Source: Fen-1362 sp964597035 (lineage in GTDB: Bacteria > Planctomycetota > Phycisphaerae > Sedimentisphaerales > Anaerobacaceae). Taken from it: 7,080 bases of DNA. Below are positions 1-6,982 of the stretch, piece after piece (position 1 is the first letter of the stretch; each line of letters starts with the position of its first letter). The position numbers were made by a program, and so were the translations under genes. A model generated the notes under the pieces. That model was given only the letters and a program-made list of their open reading frames with translations. It did not search any database and was not told the DNA's origin. The stretch is from contig CAZQWM010000070.1 in NCBI GenBank assembly GCA_964597035.1, forward strand, positions 1 through 7,080, given 5' to 3'.

Positions 1-2
1 AA

Positions 3-467
3 TACGGCAAAGATAAAATCGCCAAAATCAAGAAGCTTTGGCCATACTACCTTGCCCAAAGCGCTATGGCTGCCGGAACTCTTGCCATCCTTTTCCTCGT
101 GCTCGGCGAAGGCAGAATGATATTGATAAGTGCTATCGGAGCCACCGCCTTTATAATATTTGCAATGCCCACAACCGCCTCAGCGCAGGCCAAAGTGGTC
201 ATCCCAAGTCACCTTGCCGGTCTTGCCGCCGGCACGGTTTTCGCCTTTACGTCACTGCCCCTTACTCTCGAGTGTTCCATCGCCGTCGGAATCGCCGCCT
301 TTTTGATGGTAACCTTTGACATCGAACACCCTCCAGCAGCAGGCACTGCTATTGCCGCAGTCGTACACAACGCCTCACTCGAATTGTGGGCCGTAGTATG
401 CGTATGCGTATTCGCCCTATCTTTTACCCGTTACCTGTTAAGAAAGCACCTCAGAAACCTCCTCTGA
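3..467 (+). CDS. HPP-family integral membrane protein (5'-truncated by window edge)
   Basis: The frame is open to the left edge, so the true start lies outside; 154 residues are visible. They form about four hydrophobic segments (visible residues near 20-35, 39-54, 67-84 and 89-104, with a last one near 126-146) and end in a basic tail (RYLLRKHLRNLL). The family hallmark HPPAAGTAI is at residues 109-117. The upstream GATAFIIFAMPTTASAQA stretch matches the family's usual conserved segment before its second pair of helices. HPP proteins are small inner-membrane proteins. Some plant and cyanobacterial members have been linked to nitrite transport, but the bacterial role is mostly unknown. The protein stops just after the last helix, so no C-terminal CBS domains are attached. 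The internal ATG at 66 would cut off a conserved-looking KLWPYYLAQS segment and is probably not the start. The family call is firm; the substrate is unknown. Confidence 0.85.
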   Translation, partial: YGKDKIAKIKKLWPYYLAQSAMAAGTLAILFLVLGEGRMILISAIGATAFIIFAMPTTASAQAKVVIPSHLAGLAAGTVFAFTSLPLTLECSIAVGIAAFLMVTFDIEHPPAAGTAIAAVVHNASLELWAVVCVCVFALSFTRYLLRKHLRNLL

Positions 468-509
468 TATTTGTCTCGCCGACGCCTTCAGCTCCAACTA
501 AACAGCTCG

Positions 510-538
510 TTGCCAACCCGTCTCAGCTTCGGTATAAT
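510..538 (+). promoter_or_regulatory. Sigma70-type promoter for the Mth938-like gene
   Basis: A TTGCCA hexamer (510-515, five of six matches to TTGACA) is followed by a 17-base spacer and a perfect TATAAT (533-538). Initiation would be expected near 545, giving a leader of about 36 bases before the ATG at 581. The box lies downstream of the HPP stop, so the small gene probably has its own transcript. This also argues against the in-frame upstream ATG at 386, which lies inside the HPP gene. The call rests on sequence match only. Confidence 0.65.
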
Positions 539-580
539 CACTACACAAACACAGTATCACACGGCAATTCGGGCGACTAT

Positions 581-925
581 ATGCACATCGATTCGTATCA
601 GTTCGGCAAAATTGCGATTGATGGCGTCGAATATAACAGCGACCTGATAATAGTCAGCGGCACCGTCGAGCCGAACTGGTGGCGCAAGGAAGGGCACACC
701 GTATCCGTAGAAGACCTTAAGCAAATAATTGCCGCAAAGCCGGACGTTTTAATCGTCGGCTGTGGGGCATACGGGGTAATGAAAATACCCGAAGAGACCC
801 GACAGGCACTTCAGCAGCAGGATATCAAGCTCGAAGCCCTCAACACACATAATGCGGTCGAAAGGTTTAATGAACTGTCCGGGAAGGGTATTGCCGTTGC
901 CGCAGCCCTGCACCTGACCTGTTGA
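581..925 (+). CDS. Mth938-like / DUF498 (NDUFAF3-family) domain protein
   Basis: This 114-residue protein is a single Mth938-like domain (Pfam DUF498/DUF598). Visible family traits are the opening HIDSYQFGKIAIDGVEYNSD, then VEPNWWRKEGH, a Rossmann-like PDVLIVGCGAYG turn, a THNAVERFNEL segment and the closing AAALHLTC. The family has a compact alpha/beta fold. Eukaryotic relatives include the mitochondrial complex I assembly factor NDUFAF3 and AAMDC; bacterial members have no settled function. The length is normal for a stand-alone domain. The start at 581 is chosen because homology begins there, because a good promoter ends at 538, and because the frame upstream overlaps the HPP gene with an unlikely sequence. 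The Shine-Dalgarno is weak (GGGCG about six bases upstream). No functional link to the efflux operon is evident. Confidence 0.88.
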   Translation: MHIDSYQFGKIAIDGVEYNSDLIIVSGTVEPNWWRKEGHTVSVEDLKQIIAAKPDVLIVGCGAYGVMKIPEETRQALQQQDIKLEALNTHNAVERFNELSGKGIAVAAALHLTC

Positions 926-1151
926 CTGCAAAAACCACTTCAAATACCATCGGGGAGCCTTTTCTATGCAATAGATACCGCCTCATAAGCGTCAAATCAA
1001 ATGGTTAGACCTGGTTTGGCTTAAATTCTCTACTGCCGGTCCTGTTTAATCGAGTTTTTAAGGCCGATAAAAAGCTGTTGATACAGAACATACAACCGGA
1101 AAAATGCGTAAAGTTTTGGTCACTTTACAGCCCCCTGCGATGCATTGGGAT
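926..1151. other. Non-coding intergenic stretch upstream of the efflux operon
   Basis: No convincing reading frame is seen on either strand; the minus-strand frame overlapping 749-943 is a shadow of the Mth938-like gene. The left part holds several A/T runs but no GC-rich hairpin followed by a T-run, so I cannot point to a terminator for the preceding gene. The only notable element is the inverted repeat at 1108-1128, listed separately. I recognise no tRNA, riboswitch or mobile-element end here. Confidence 0.6.
1108..1128. repeat. Perfect 7-bp inverted repeat, possible operator
   Basis: GTAAAGT (1108-1114) and ACTTTAC (1122-1128) are exact inverted copies separated by seven bases. The element lies 46 bases upstream of the TATAAT box at 1175-1180, roughly -80 to -60 from the expected start of transcription, where activators often bind. 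No T-run follows, so it is not a typical intrinsic terminator. Binding by a dimeric regulator is inference, and no regulator gene is visible in the window. Confidence 0.4.
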
Positions 1152-1180
1152 TTCAGCTTATGGGTCATTTTTTGTATAAT
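1152..1180 (+). promoter_or_regulatory. Probable promoter of the tripartite efflux operon
   Basis: A perfect TATAAT is at 1175-1180 within a T-rich stretch. With a 17-base spacer the -35 hexamer would be TTCAGC (1152-1157), a poor match to TTGACA, which suits a regulated or activator-dependent promoter. Initiation near 1187 would leave a leader of about 100 bases before the ATG at 1286. This is the best promoter-like site before the operon, and no internal terminator is seen in the four genes that follow. Confidence 0.5.
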
Positions 1181-1272
1181 AGAGTGATTACACATTCCGG
1201 CCGGGTGAGGGGTTTACTAGGCCGAATACTACGCTGCCTGCCGGCAAATCTGCGAGGTGGCAGAGAGGTACT

Positions 1273-1276
1273 GGAG
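1273..1276 (+). promoter_or_regulatory. Ribosome binding site fixing the TolC-like start
   Basis: GGAG lies nine bases before the ATG at 1286, in a purine-rich stretch that also has AGAGAGG at 1262-1268. With the lipoprotein signal peptide that begins at this ATG, it decides between 1286 and the upstream in-frame ATGs at 1145 and 1160. Confidence 0.6.
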
Positions 1277-1285
1277 CTGGGTTGG

Positions 1286-2980
1286 ATGATATACAGAAAC
1301 CTGCCGATAGAATTCGTTCGCGCAGCAATCGCCGCCGTCTTGATAACGGTAGCCGGCTGCAGTCCGGAATTCCACAAGGAAGACGCCGACAAGGAAGTAT
1401 ATGAAATTATCGATTCCAAATGGCATTCATCCTTCGGCGGAAAGGCCAACTATGTTATCTCCGACGCCAACACCATACCGGCTCCGAACGACATTAAAAT
1501 ACAGACAACCCCCCAGACCCTGACGCTTGCACAGGCCGTTTCAATCGCCACAGCAAACAGCCGGCCCTACCAGACTCAAAAAGAGGACCTCTATCTATCC
1601 GCATTAGAATTAACCGGCGAAAGACATAAGTACCAGTTACAATTATTCGCAACCATAGATGGGAAATACATCGAAGCGGGAGATAATCCTGAACTCCGCA
1701 GCCAGGATGATGAATTCAAGCTGAATTCCAGTCTGGAAGCAAAACAGGATTTTCTCATCGGTGACGGTATCGAAATCGGCACAAGTCTGGTGATTGACTG
1801 GGCAAGATATCTCACCGGCGACCCGCGAACAACTCTCGGCTCGGTCCTTAGCGCCACCGTAACCGCTCCAATCCTTGGCGCCGGCGCAGGCAGGCAAAAA
1901 CGCGAAACCTTAATTCAAGCCGAACGAGACGTATTGTACGATGTCCGCTCATTCAACCGTTACAGGCAAAACTTCGTTGTGGATACCATAAACGCCTACT
2001 ACGGCGTCCTGCAGCAAAAGGACAGGGTAACAAACTCACAAAACAATTATCAACGCGTCCTCGAATCGAAAGACCGGCTTGAAATGGAAGCCGAGGCAGG
2101 TCGAAGAACACGCATCGACGTTGATGAAGCCCAGCAGAACGTCCTCAGATCTCAGGACAACGTCGTAACCGCACAACAGCGATACGAACGAGCACTCGAC
2201 GATTTCAAGATACGCCTTGCTCTGCCGACAGATGCCAACATTACGCTCGACCAGAATGAGCTGATGGCACTGAGGGAAATGGGAGTTGAAGAACCAACAT
2301 TTGCACTGGGTGAAGCAGTCGAGACTGCCTTGCTCAGGCGATTAGACCTTGCAAACACCGCGGACAAAATCGATGATAATCTGCGGAAAGTTGTGCTGGC
2401 CGCAGACGGCCTCGGACCACAAATCAACATTTCAGCAAGTCTGGACAGTGAAAGCCCCACTGGTGAAACCGATTTCCAGAATCTGCGTCTTCATGAAGGC
2501 GCCTACCAATATGGCTTTGACGCCGATTTGCCTCTTGACAGAAAGTCCCAGCGAAACGATTACCGCCGGTCACTTATAGCCCTGAATCAGCAGCAAAGAC
2601 GATACGAGGCGGAAATCGATAATGTCAAGCTCGAAGTCAGAGACGCCTATCGCCGTCTCTTGCAAACGGCCGAGCAATTTGGTATCCAGCAGAATTCGCT
2701 CAACCTGGCCACCCAGCGTGTCGAAAGCAACAAGCTATTGCTGGACGCCGGGCGGGTAACAGTCCGTATCCTGCTGGAGTCTCAGGATGCGCTGCTCACG
2801 GCCGAAGACGCCGTTACCGCAGCGCTGGTCGACCATCTTAATGCCAAACTCAGCTTCTATCGCGACGTAGGTATCTTACAGGTAAAGCCCGACGGGATGT
2901 GGGCGCAATTGGAACCAGTATCAGGAAAATTAGCCGATGAACACGAACAAGATGAACAACCCACCGAACAAAATCTCTAA
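1286..2980 (+). CDS. TolC-family outer-membrane efflux lipoprotein
   Basis: This 564-residue protein is the outer-membrane duct of the tripartite exporter. The N-terminus is a lipoprotein signal peptide: a charged start (MIYRN), a hydrophobic core at residues 13-23, and lipobox VAGC with the lipidated cysteine at 25. After a linker, two outer-membrane efflux protein (OEP) repeats follow. The first runs about 80-315, starting LTLAQAVSIATANSRPYQTQ and with a Gln/Arg/Glu-rich coiled coil near 200-310. The second runs about 338-530, ending with the typical GRVTVRILLESQDALLTAED and then a DHLNAKLSFYRDVGIL segment. The length exceeds classic TolC (about 470 mature residues), mostly through the 50-residue N-terminal linker and an acidic Gln/Glu tail. 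The start at 1286 is chosen for the signal peptide and Shine-Dalgarno; the upstream extension is basic and overlaps the promoter. Its last 44 bases overlap the adaptor gene. The export substrate is unknown. Confidence 0.9.
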   Translation: MIYRNLPIEFVRAAIAAVLITVAGCSPEFHKEDADKEVYEIIDSKWHSSFGGKANYVISDANTIPAPNDIKIQTTPQTLTLAQAVSIATANSRPYQTQKEDLYLSALELTGERHKYQLQLFATIDGKYIEAGDNPELRSQDDEFKLNSSLEAKQDFLIGDGIEIGTSLVIDWARYLTGDPRTTLGSVLSATVTAPILGAGAGRQKRETLIQAERDVLYDVRSFNRYRQNFVVDTINAYYGVLQQKDRVTNSQNNYQRVLESKDRLEMEAEAGRRTRIDVDEAQQNVLRSQDNVVTAQQRYERALDDFKIRLALPTDANITLDQNELMALREMGVEEPTFALGEAVETALLRRLDLANTADKIDDNLRKVVLAADGLGPQINISASLDSESPTGETDFQNLRLHEGAYQYGFDADLPLDRKSQRNDYRRSLIALNQQQRRYEAEIDNVKLEVRDAYRRLLQTAEQFGIQQNSLNLATQRVESNKLLLDAGRVTVRILLESQDALLTAEDAVTAALVDHLNAKLSFYRDVGILQVKPDGMWAQLEPVSGKLADEHEQDEQPTEQNL

Positions 2981-4910
2981 ACTGACCGCCGGCAGAAGAA
3001 AATGGCTCATTGCAGCCGGCTCGGCTGTCGTAATATTGCTGCTTGTGATGGTTCTCGCATCAGAGAGGGCCTCAACATCCGCACCCGACAAGACCATCAA
3101 CACATTTACAGCTCGACGCGACGACCTCAACGTCACCGTTACGGAAAGCGGCAGTATAAAGGCCCGCAACTCCATCGACCTCAAATCGGAGGTGGAGGGC
3201 CGTGCAACAATCATCAATATCGTCCCGGAGGGAACTTACATCTTGCAGGAAGACGTCGATAACGACAAGGTCCTCGTCGAGCTCGACAGCGGTGACCTTA
3301 AAGAACAACTTACCCAGCGAGAAATCGAATACGCCAGCGCAGAGGCAAGTTATGCAGAGGCAAAAGAGGCCTACGACATCCAGGTCAAACAGAACGAAAG
3401 CGATATCTCGGCGGCGGAACTGAAGGTTAAATTCGCCCTGATGGACTTCCAGAAGTATCTCGGCGAGACACTGGCAAATAGTATCATCAAAACCGTTGAC
3501 CAGACGCCCGACCTTAATTCCGATATCACCACTCTGATCGACTTCCAAAATATACTCAATGACCCTAATACCCTGGGCGGCGAGGCCCTGCAAACGCTCG
3601 ACCAGTTGAAAAACAACATAATTCTGGCCCAGGAAAAACTCGAGAGAGCTAAGAATACACTCGACTGGACCATCCGCCTGAGGGAAAAAGAATACGTTTC
3701 AGAGACCGACCTCCAGAGCGACCGGCTGAACTACAACAGTCTAAAAATACAACTCTCACAGGCCGAAACGGACCTCAATCTGTTCAAGACCTATGACTTC
3801 TCAAAACAAACCCAAAAACTTCTCAGCGATTACTACGAGTCAAAACGCGCCCTCGACCGAACTTACGCAAAAGCCCGTTCGCAGCTTGCCCAGGCCAAGG
3901 CACGTCTCGAAAGCGAAAAGGCAAGATTCAATCTACGGGAGGACCAGCTTAACAAAACTCGAAACCAGATAGCGGCGTGCATAATAAAAGCTCCGGCGGC
4001 CGGTCTGGTAGTGTACGGTTCGAGTAACGACCCCTACCGAAGATTCCGCGGCGGCAACATCATTGCAGCCGGCGAAGAGGTCTATCAGCGACAGACTATC
4101 ATCACCCTGCCCGACACCACCGAGATGATGGCGGAAATCACCGTCCACGAATCATCGGTCGACAAGGTCAAATCCGGCCAGAAAGCCACTATCGTTATGG
4201 ACGCTTTCCCCGACCAGACCTTCCACGGTGAAGTCATCAAGGTCGCCCCCCTGCCCGACCAGCAACGCGGCTGGCTCAGCCCCGATATCAAGGTCTATAC
4301 AACACAGGTCTCTATCGAAGGAACCCACGACTTCCTTAAGCCCGGGATGTCCGCCCGTGTCGAAATTCTTGTCGATTCTCTAACCGATGTTCTTATTGTC
4401 CCCGTTCAGGTCGTGGCCAATCGAGGCGGCAGGAAAATATGCTTTGCCGTCAACGGCGGCAAGGTCGAACAAAGAAAGGTCAAAACCGGCCTGTTTAACG
4501 ATACATACGTCCAGATTCTCGCCGGCCTCCAGCCGGGCGAACAGGTTCTGTTGAGTCCGCCCAGAATTACTGAAACAGCAACCGAGCCGACCGAAAAACT
4601 TCCCGGCGAATTCCCCGAAACACAACAGCAACAACAGCAGCTACCACAGGGTCAGCCGACGAGCGAGCAACCTACGCAAAACTCCAAGATGCAGGGTGAT
4701 AACCAACCTAAATGGCCACAACCCGGCGCAGGATTCGACCCGAATAAGCTCGACGAGCAGACCAAAGAACGAATGAAAAAGTTTAGAGAAATGATGCAGC
4801 AAGACCCCAACAAGCTCGACGAACAAACCAGAGAGATGATGAGGCAGTTTAGAAACCGTATGAAGGAACAGCAGAATGGCCGACCTTCCCGCCAGCAGCA
4901 AAACCCTTGA
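2937..4910 (+). CDS. MacA-like / HlyD-family periplasmic adaptor with long hairpin and Gln/Met-rich tail
   Basis: This is the adaptor linking the inner-membrane ABC transporter to the TolC-like duct. Of 657 residues, 23-41 form one N-terminal membrane anchor after a basic stretch. The first lipoyl half is near 62-117 (VTVTESGSIKARNSIDLKSE) and the second near 347-392 (IIKAPAAGLVVYG). Between them lies a coiled-coil region of about 225 residues; L248-x6-S255 in its EYVSETDL context resembles the TolC-contacting RLS tip motif, with W244 at the Arg position. A beta-barrel (about 395-480) and a membrane-proximal domain (about 484-540) follow. The tail (545-657) is Pro/Gln/Met-rich, with six glutamines at 563-568 and a 22-residue tandem repeat at 601-644. 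E. coli MacA is about 370 residues, so this protein is very large. AGGA at 2923-2926 supports the start; ATG 2952 is a weaker alternative. It overlaps both neighbouring genes. Confidence 0.9.
   Translation: MNTNKMNNPPNKISKLTAGRRKWLIAAGSAVVILLLVMVLASERASTSAPDKTINTFTARRDDLNVTVTESGSIKARNSIDLKSEVEGRATIINIVPEGTYILQEDVDNDKVLVELDSGDLKEQLTQREIEYASAEASYAEAKEAYDIQVKQNESDISAAELKVKFALMDFQKYLGETLANSIIKTVDQTPDLNSDITTLIDFQNILNDPNTLGGEALQTLDQLKNNIILAQEKLERAKNTLDWTIRLREKEYVSETDLQSDRLNYNSLKIQLSQAETDLNLFKTYDFSKQTQKLLSDYYESKRALDRTYAKARSQLAQAKARLESEKARFNLREDQLNKTRNQIAACIIKAPAAGLVVYGSSNDPYRRFRGGNIIAAGEEVYQRQTIITLPDTTEMMAEITVHESSVDKVKSGQKATIVMDAFPDQTFHGEVIKVAPLPDQQRGWLSPDIKVYTTQVSIEGTHDFLKPGMSARVEILVDSLTDVLIVPVQVVANRGGRKICFAVNGGKVEQRKVKTGLFNDTYVQILAGLQPGEQVLLSPPRITETATEPTEKLPGEFPETQQQQQQLPQGQPTSEQPTQNSKMQGDNQPKWPQPGAGFDPNKLDEQTKERMKKFREMMQQDPNKLDEQTREMMRQFRNRMKEQQNGRPSRQQQNP
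4737..4868 (+). repeat. Tandem 66-bp repeat in the adaptor tail (two in-frame 22-residue units)
   Basis: Two adjacent units, 4737-4802 and 4803-4868, encode residues 601-622 and 623-644 of the adaptor. Both begin DPNKLDEQT and continue with a Met/Arg/Phe-rich helix-like segment containing FR at the same place; 14 of 22 residues are identical. DNA identity is lower because of synonymous and non-synonymous changes, so the duplication is not recent. The amino-acid pattern suggests two amphipathic helices. Their role is unknown. Confidence 0.85.
4863..4867 (+). promoter_or_regulatory. Ribosome binding site of the ATPase gene, inside the adaptor gene
   Basis: AAGGA lies eight bases before ATG 4876 and within the adaptor's final codons. 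This strong, well-spaced site supports a start that overlaps the upstream gene by 35 bases. Confidence 0.65.
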
Positions 4911-5607
4911 TTTCACCAGCGACGGCTCCATCCTCGTCTTCGAAAAGCTCTGCAAGAACTACCAGCTTGGAGAAGTTGAGCTCAAGGTCCTGCGTGATAT
5001 CGACCTCGTCATCAAAAAAGGCGACTATCTTGCCGTAATGGGCCCCAGCGGTTCAGGAAAATCCACCTTGCTAAACATCATCGGCTGCCTCGACCACCCT
5101 ACCGCTGGAAAATACTATCTCGGCGGACAGGATGTCTCTGTGCTCGATGATGACCAGCTTTCCTCCATTAGAGGCAGACACGTCGGATTCGTCTTCCAGT
5201 CATTTAATCTTATTGCACAGCTTAACATCATAGAGAACATCGAAATTCCGATGTTCTATCAGGGTGTATCGGAACAGCAAAGCGAAGTCAGGGCAATAGA
5301 GCTGGCCGAATTGGTCGGGCTTGGCGACCGCATCAAACACAGACCATCCGAACTCAGCGGCGGACAGCAACAGCGTGTCGCCATCGCAAGAGCGCTCGCC
5401 AATGACCCACTGATAATCCTTGCCGACGAACCTACCGGGAACCTCGACAGCGCCAGTGGTGCCGATATCCTCACTATTCTCGACCGGCTCAGCGAACAAG
5501 ACAAAACACTTATCGTAATCACGCACGACGAGCAAATCGCAGAGCATTCGCAGCGACAAATACGCCTGCTCGACGGGCAAATACAAAAACAATGGTATAA
5601 CCGCTAA
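4876..5607 (+). CDS. MacB/LolD-type ABC transporter ATP-binding subunit
   Basis: This 243-residue cytoplasmic ATPase powers the exporter. All ABC motifs are intact: Walker A GPSGSGKST (56-64), Q-loop Q108 in VFQSFNL, signature LSGGQQQR (160-167), Walker B IILADEP (180-186, catalytic E185), D-loop NLDS (189-192) and H-loop H217 in VITHDE. The FQSFNLI and EPTGNLDS forms are typical of the MacB/LolD/YknY branch, whose members drive mechanotransmission-type permeases, not classic translocators. The first 18 or so residues are an extra leader before the domain begins at VFEKLCKNYQ. The strong AAGGA site at 4863-4867 favours ATG 4876 as the start. In E. coli MacB this domain is fused to the permease; here it is a separate polypeptide, and its stop lies four bases before the permease start. 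Confidence 0.95.
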   Translation: MADLPASSKTLDFTSDGSILVFEKLCKNYQLGEVELKVLRDIDLVIKKGDYLAVMGPSGSGKSTLLNIIGCLDHPTAGKYYLGGQDVSVLDDDQLSSIRGRHVGFVFQSFNLIAQLNIIENIEIPMFYQGVSEQQSEVRAIELAELVGLGDRIKHRPSELSGGQQQRVAIARALANDPLIILADEPTGNLDSASGADILTILDRLSEQDKTLIVITHDEQIAEHSQRQIRLLDGQIQKQWYNR

Positions 5608-5611
5608 ATAT

Positions 5612-6916
5612 ATGTTTTTCTATCGAGTCAGACGAACAGTTAAACTGGGCATCAAGAGCTTATGGCTTCATCGTCTCCGCTCCACGCTGACTGCGCTAGG
5701 TATCATATTCGGCGTTGCCTCCGTTATCGCGATGCTGGCCATAGGCGAAGGCGCCAGCCGAACTGCACAGGAACAAATTGCGCGCCTCGGAAGCCAGAAC
5801 TTAATCATAAAAACCGTCCAGCCGCCCGAGGACCAGCACGCCACAGGCCAGCAGCAGAGTTTGCAGGAATACGGTCTGACCTATAAGGACGCCGAAAGAT
5901 TTCGCAACAGTATACCGAATATCCAGGTCGTCGTCCCGGTCCGAAGGGTCTCTCAGCAGGCCTGGTATCGCAATCGAAAAATCCCCGTCGAAGTCATCGG
6001 CACAGTCCCCTGGCACCTCGAAACAACACCGATTCGCCTTATTATGGGCCGATTCCTCGCCTCCGCGGATATGGACTACAAGCAGGATATCTGTGTCATC
6101 GACGAAGGTATTGTCAACGAGCTTTTCGCCTTCGACGACCCGCTCGAACAGCACGTCAAAATCGCCAGCGATTACTACACAGTCGTAGGTATCGTCAGCT
6201 CCCAGTCCCTTGCCGCCGCAGGCACACAGGAAAGCGTGGAAAACAACGATGCCAAAAAACAAGCCGGAGCAAACGCCGGCAGCATTTATATTCCGCTGAC
6301 AACCGTCAAAGACCGCTTCGGAGAAATGACTGTTCAGCTTTCGGGCCAATCCGGTGCAAACGTCGAGAAGGTCGAGCTACAGGAAATCATCGTCAAGGTT
6401 GCCAATGTTGACCTCGTCGTCCCCACCCGTAACATACTCCAGACACTGCTTGAACGCTTCCACAAAAAGGCCGACTACCAGCTTATCGTTCCCCTCGAGC
6501 TGCTCCGGCAGGCAAGACGCACACAGGCAATCTTCAGCATCGTCCTCGGCTCTATCGCCGCAATCTCGCTGCTGGTCGGAGGCATCGGCATTATGAACAT
6601 TATGCTCGCCACTGTAAGTGAGCGCACACGGGAAATCGGAATCCGAAGAGCACTCGGTGCAAGAAAAAGGGACATCATCTTCCAGTTCCTTTCCGAAACG
6701 CTTATTCTCACCTTCGCGGGCGGGTTGCTCGGCATCTGCCTCGGCTGCACAATACCCTACTTCGTCACGCACTTCGGAAAGATGCCAACGGTAATTACCG
6801 GCACATCGCTGTTGCTTTCATTCGGCATATCCGGCGCCGTCGGAATCGCCTTCGGCCTGTATCCCGCCTATCGTGCCGCCAATATGGACCCCATAGAATC
6901 CCTCCGCCACGAGTAA
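5612..6916 (+). CDS. MacB-type ABC transporter permease (MacB_PCD plus FtsX domains)
   Basis: This 434-residue inner-membrane protein has the MacB/FtsX layout. A short cytoplasmic N-terminus is followed by TM1 (about 25-45, LTALGIIFGVASVIAMLAIG), a large periplasmic domain (about 46-303), then TM2 (306-333), TM3 (362-385) and TM4 (396-419). Family signatures are GEGASR after TM1, the ERTREIGIRRALGARKRDI coupling segment (337-355) after TM2, and the closing YPAYRAANMDPIESLR (417-432). Four TMs per subunit imply a homodimer working with two ATPase subunits. Within the periplasmic domain, residues about 197-222 form a polar Ala/Gln/Asn-rich stretch that looks like a flexible loop. No Shine-Dalgarno is visible before ATG 5612, so translation is probably coupled to the ATPase, which stops four bases upstream. 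LolC/E-like lipoprotein release is a less likely role, since the operon includes its own adaptor and TolC. Confidence 0.94.
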   Translation: MFFYRVRRTVKLGIKSLWLHRLRSTLTALGIIFGVASVIAMLAIGEGASRTAQEQIARLGSQNLIIKTVQPPEDQHATGQQQSLQEYGLTYKDAERFRNSIPNIQVVVPVRRVSQQAWYRNRKIPVEVIGTVPWHLETTPIRLIMGRFLASADMDYKQDICVIDEGIVNELFAFDDPLEQHVKIASDYYTVVGIVSSQSLAAAGTQESVENNDAKKQAGANAGSIYIPLTTVKDRFGEMTVQLSGQSGANVEKVELQEIIVKVANVDLVVPTRNILQTLLERFHKKADYQLIVPLELLRQARRTQAIFSIVLGSIAAISLLVGGIGIMNIMLATVSERTREIGIRRALGARKRDIIFQFLSETLILTFAGGLLGICLGCTIPYFVTHFGKMPTVITGTSLLLSFGISGAVGIAFGLYPAYRAANMDPIESLRHE

Positions 6917-6952
6917 GTCTTGTCGCTCGACTGTCAGTAATCCGCAAATAGA

Positions 6953-6982
6953 AAGGGCCGCAAAAATAATCTTGCAGCCCTT
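6953..6982 (-). terminator. Hairpin between convergent genes, terminator-like for the minus strand
   Basis: AAGGGC (6953-6958) pairs with GCCCTT (6977-6982). After a C/A mismatch, GCAA (6960-6963) pairs with TTGC (6972-6975), leaving an eight-base loop. An outer pair GTAATC (6937-6942) and GATTAC (6983-6988) could extend it with a bulge. Read on the minus strand the stem is followed by a T-rich run (TTTCTATTT), fitting a terminator for the dockerin-tailed gene. On the plus strand no T-run follows, so its action on the efflux operon is less certain. Confidence 0.5.

Noticed and set aside
386..580. In-frame N-terminal extension of the Mth938-like protein from ATG 386
   Set aside because: It overlaps the HPP gene, shows no family similarity, and contains the near-consensus promoter at 510-538. 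Homology begins at ATG 581.
1030..1070. Possible terminator hairpin after the Mth938-like gene (CGGTCCT with AAGGCCG)
   Set aside because: The stem has a mismatch and a wobble pair, a long loop and no following T-run on either strand.
1145..1285. Longer N-terminus for the TolC-like protein from ATG 1145 or 1160
   Set aside because: It would bury the lipoprotein signal peptide about 50 residues inside the protein and place the start upstream of the TATAAT box. ATG 1286 has a proper Shine-Dalgarno and signal peptide.
3072..3593. 173-codon open frame on the minus strand
   Set aside because: It lies wholly inside the adaptor gene, has no recognisable domain, and is a shadow of the adaptor's codon use.
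4623..4640. CAA/CAG run as a microsatellite
   Set aside because: It is only six mixed codons, part of the adaptor's Gln-rich tail, and too short and irregular to call a slippage locus.
5801..6349. 182-codon open frame on the minus strand
   Set aside because: It lies wholly inside the permease gene and shows no domain or Shine-Dalgarno; the Asp/Val-rich composition is typical of an antisense shadow.
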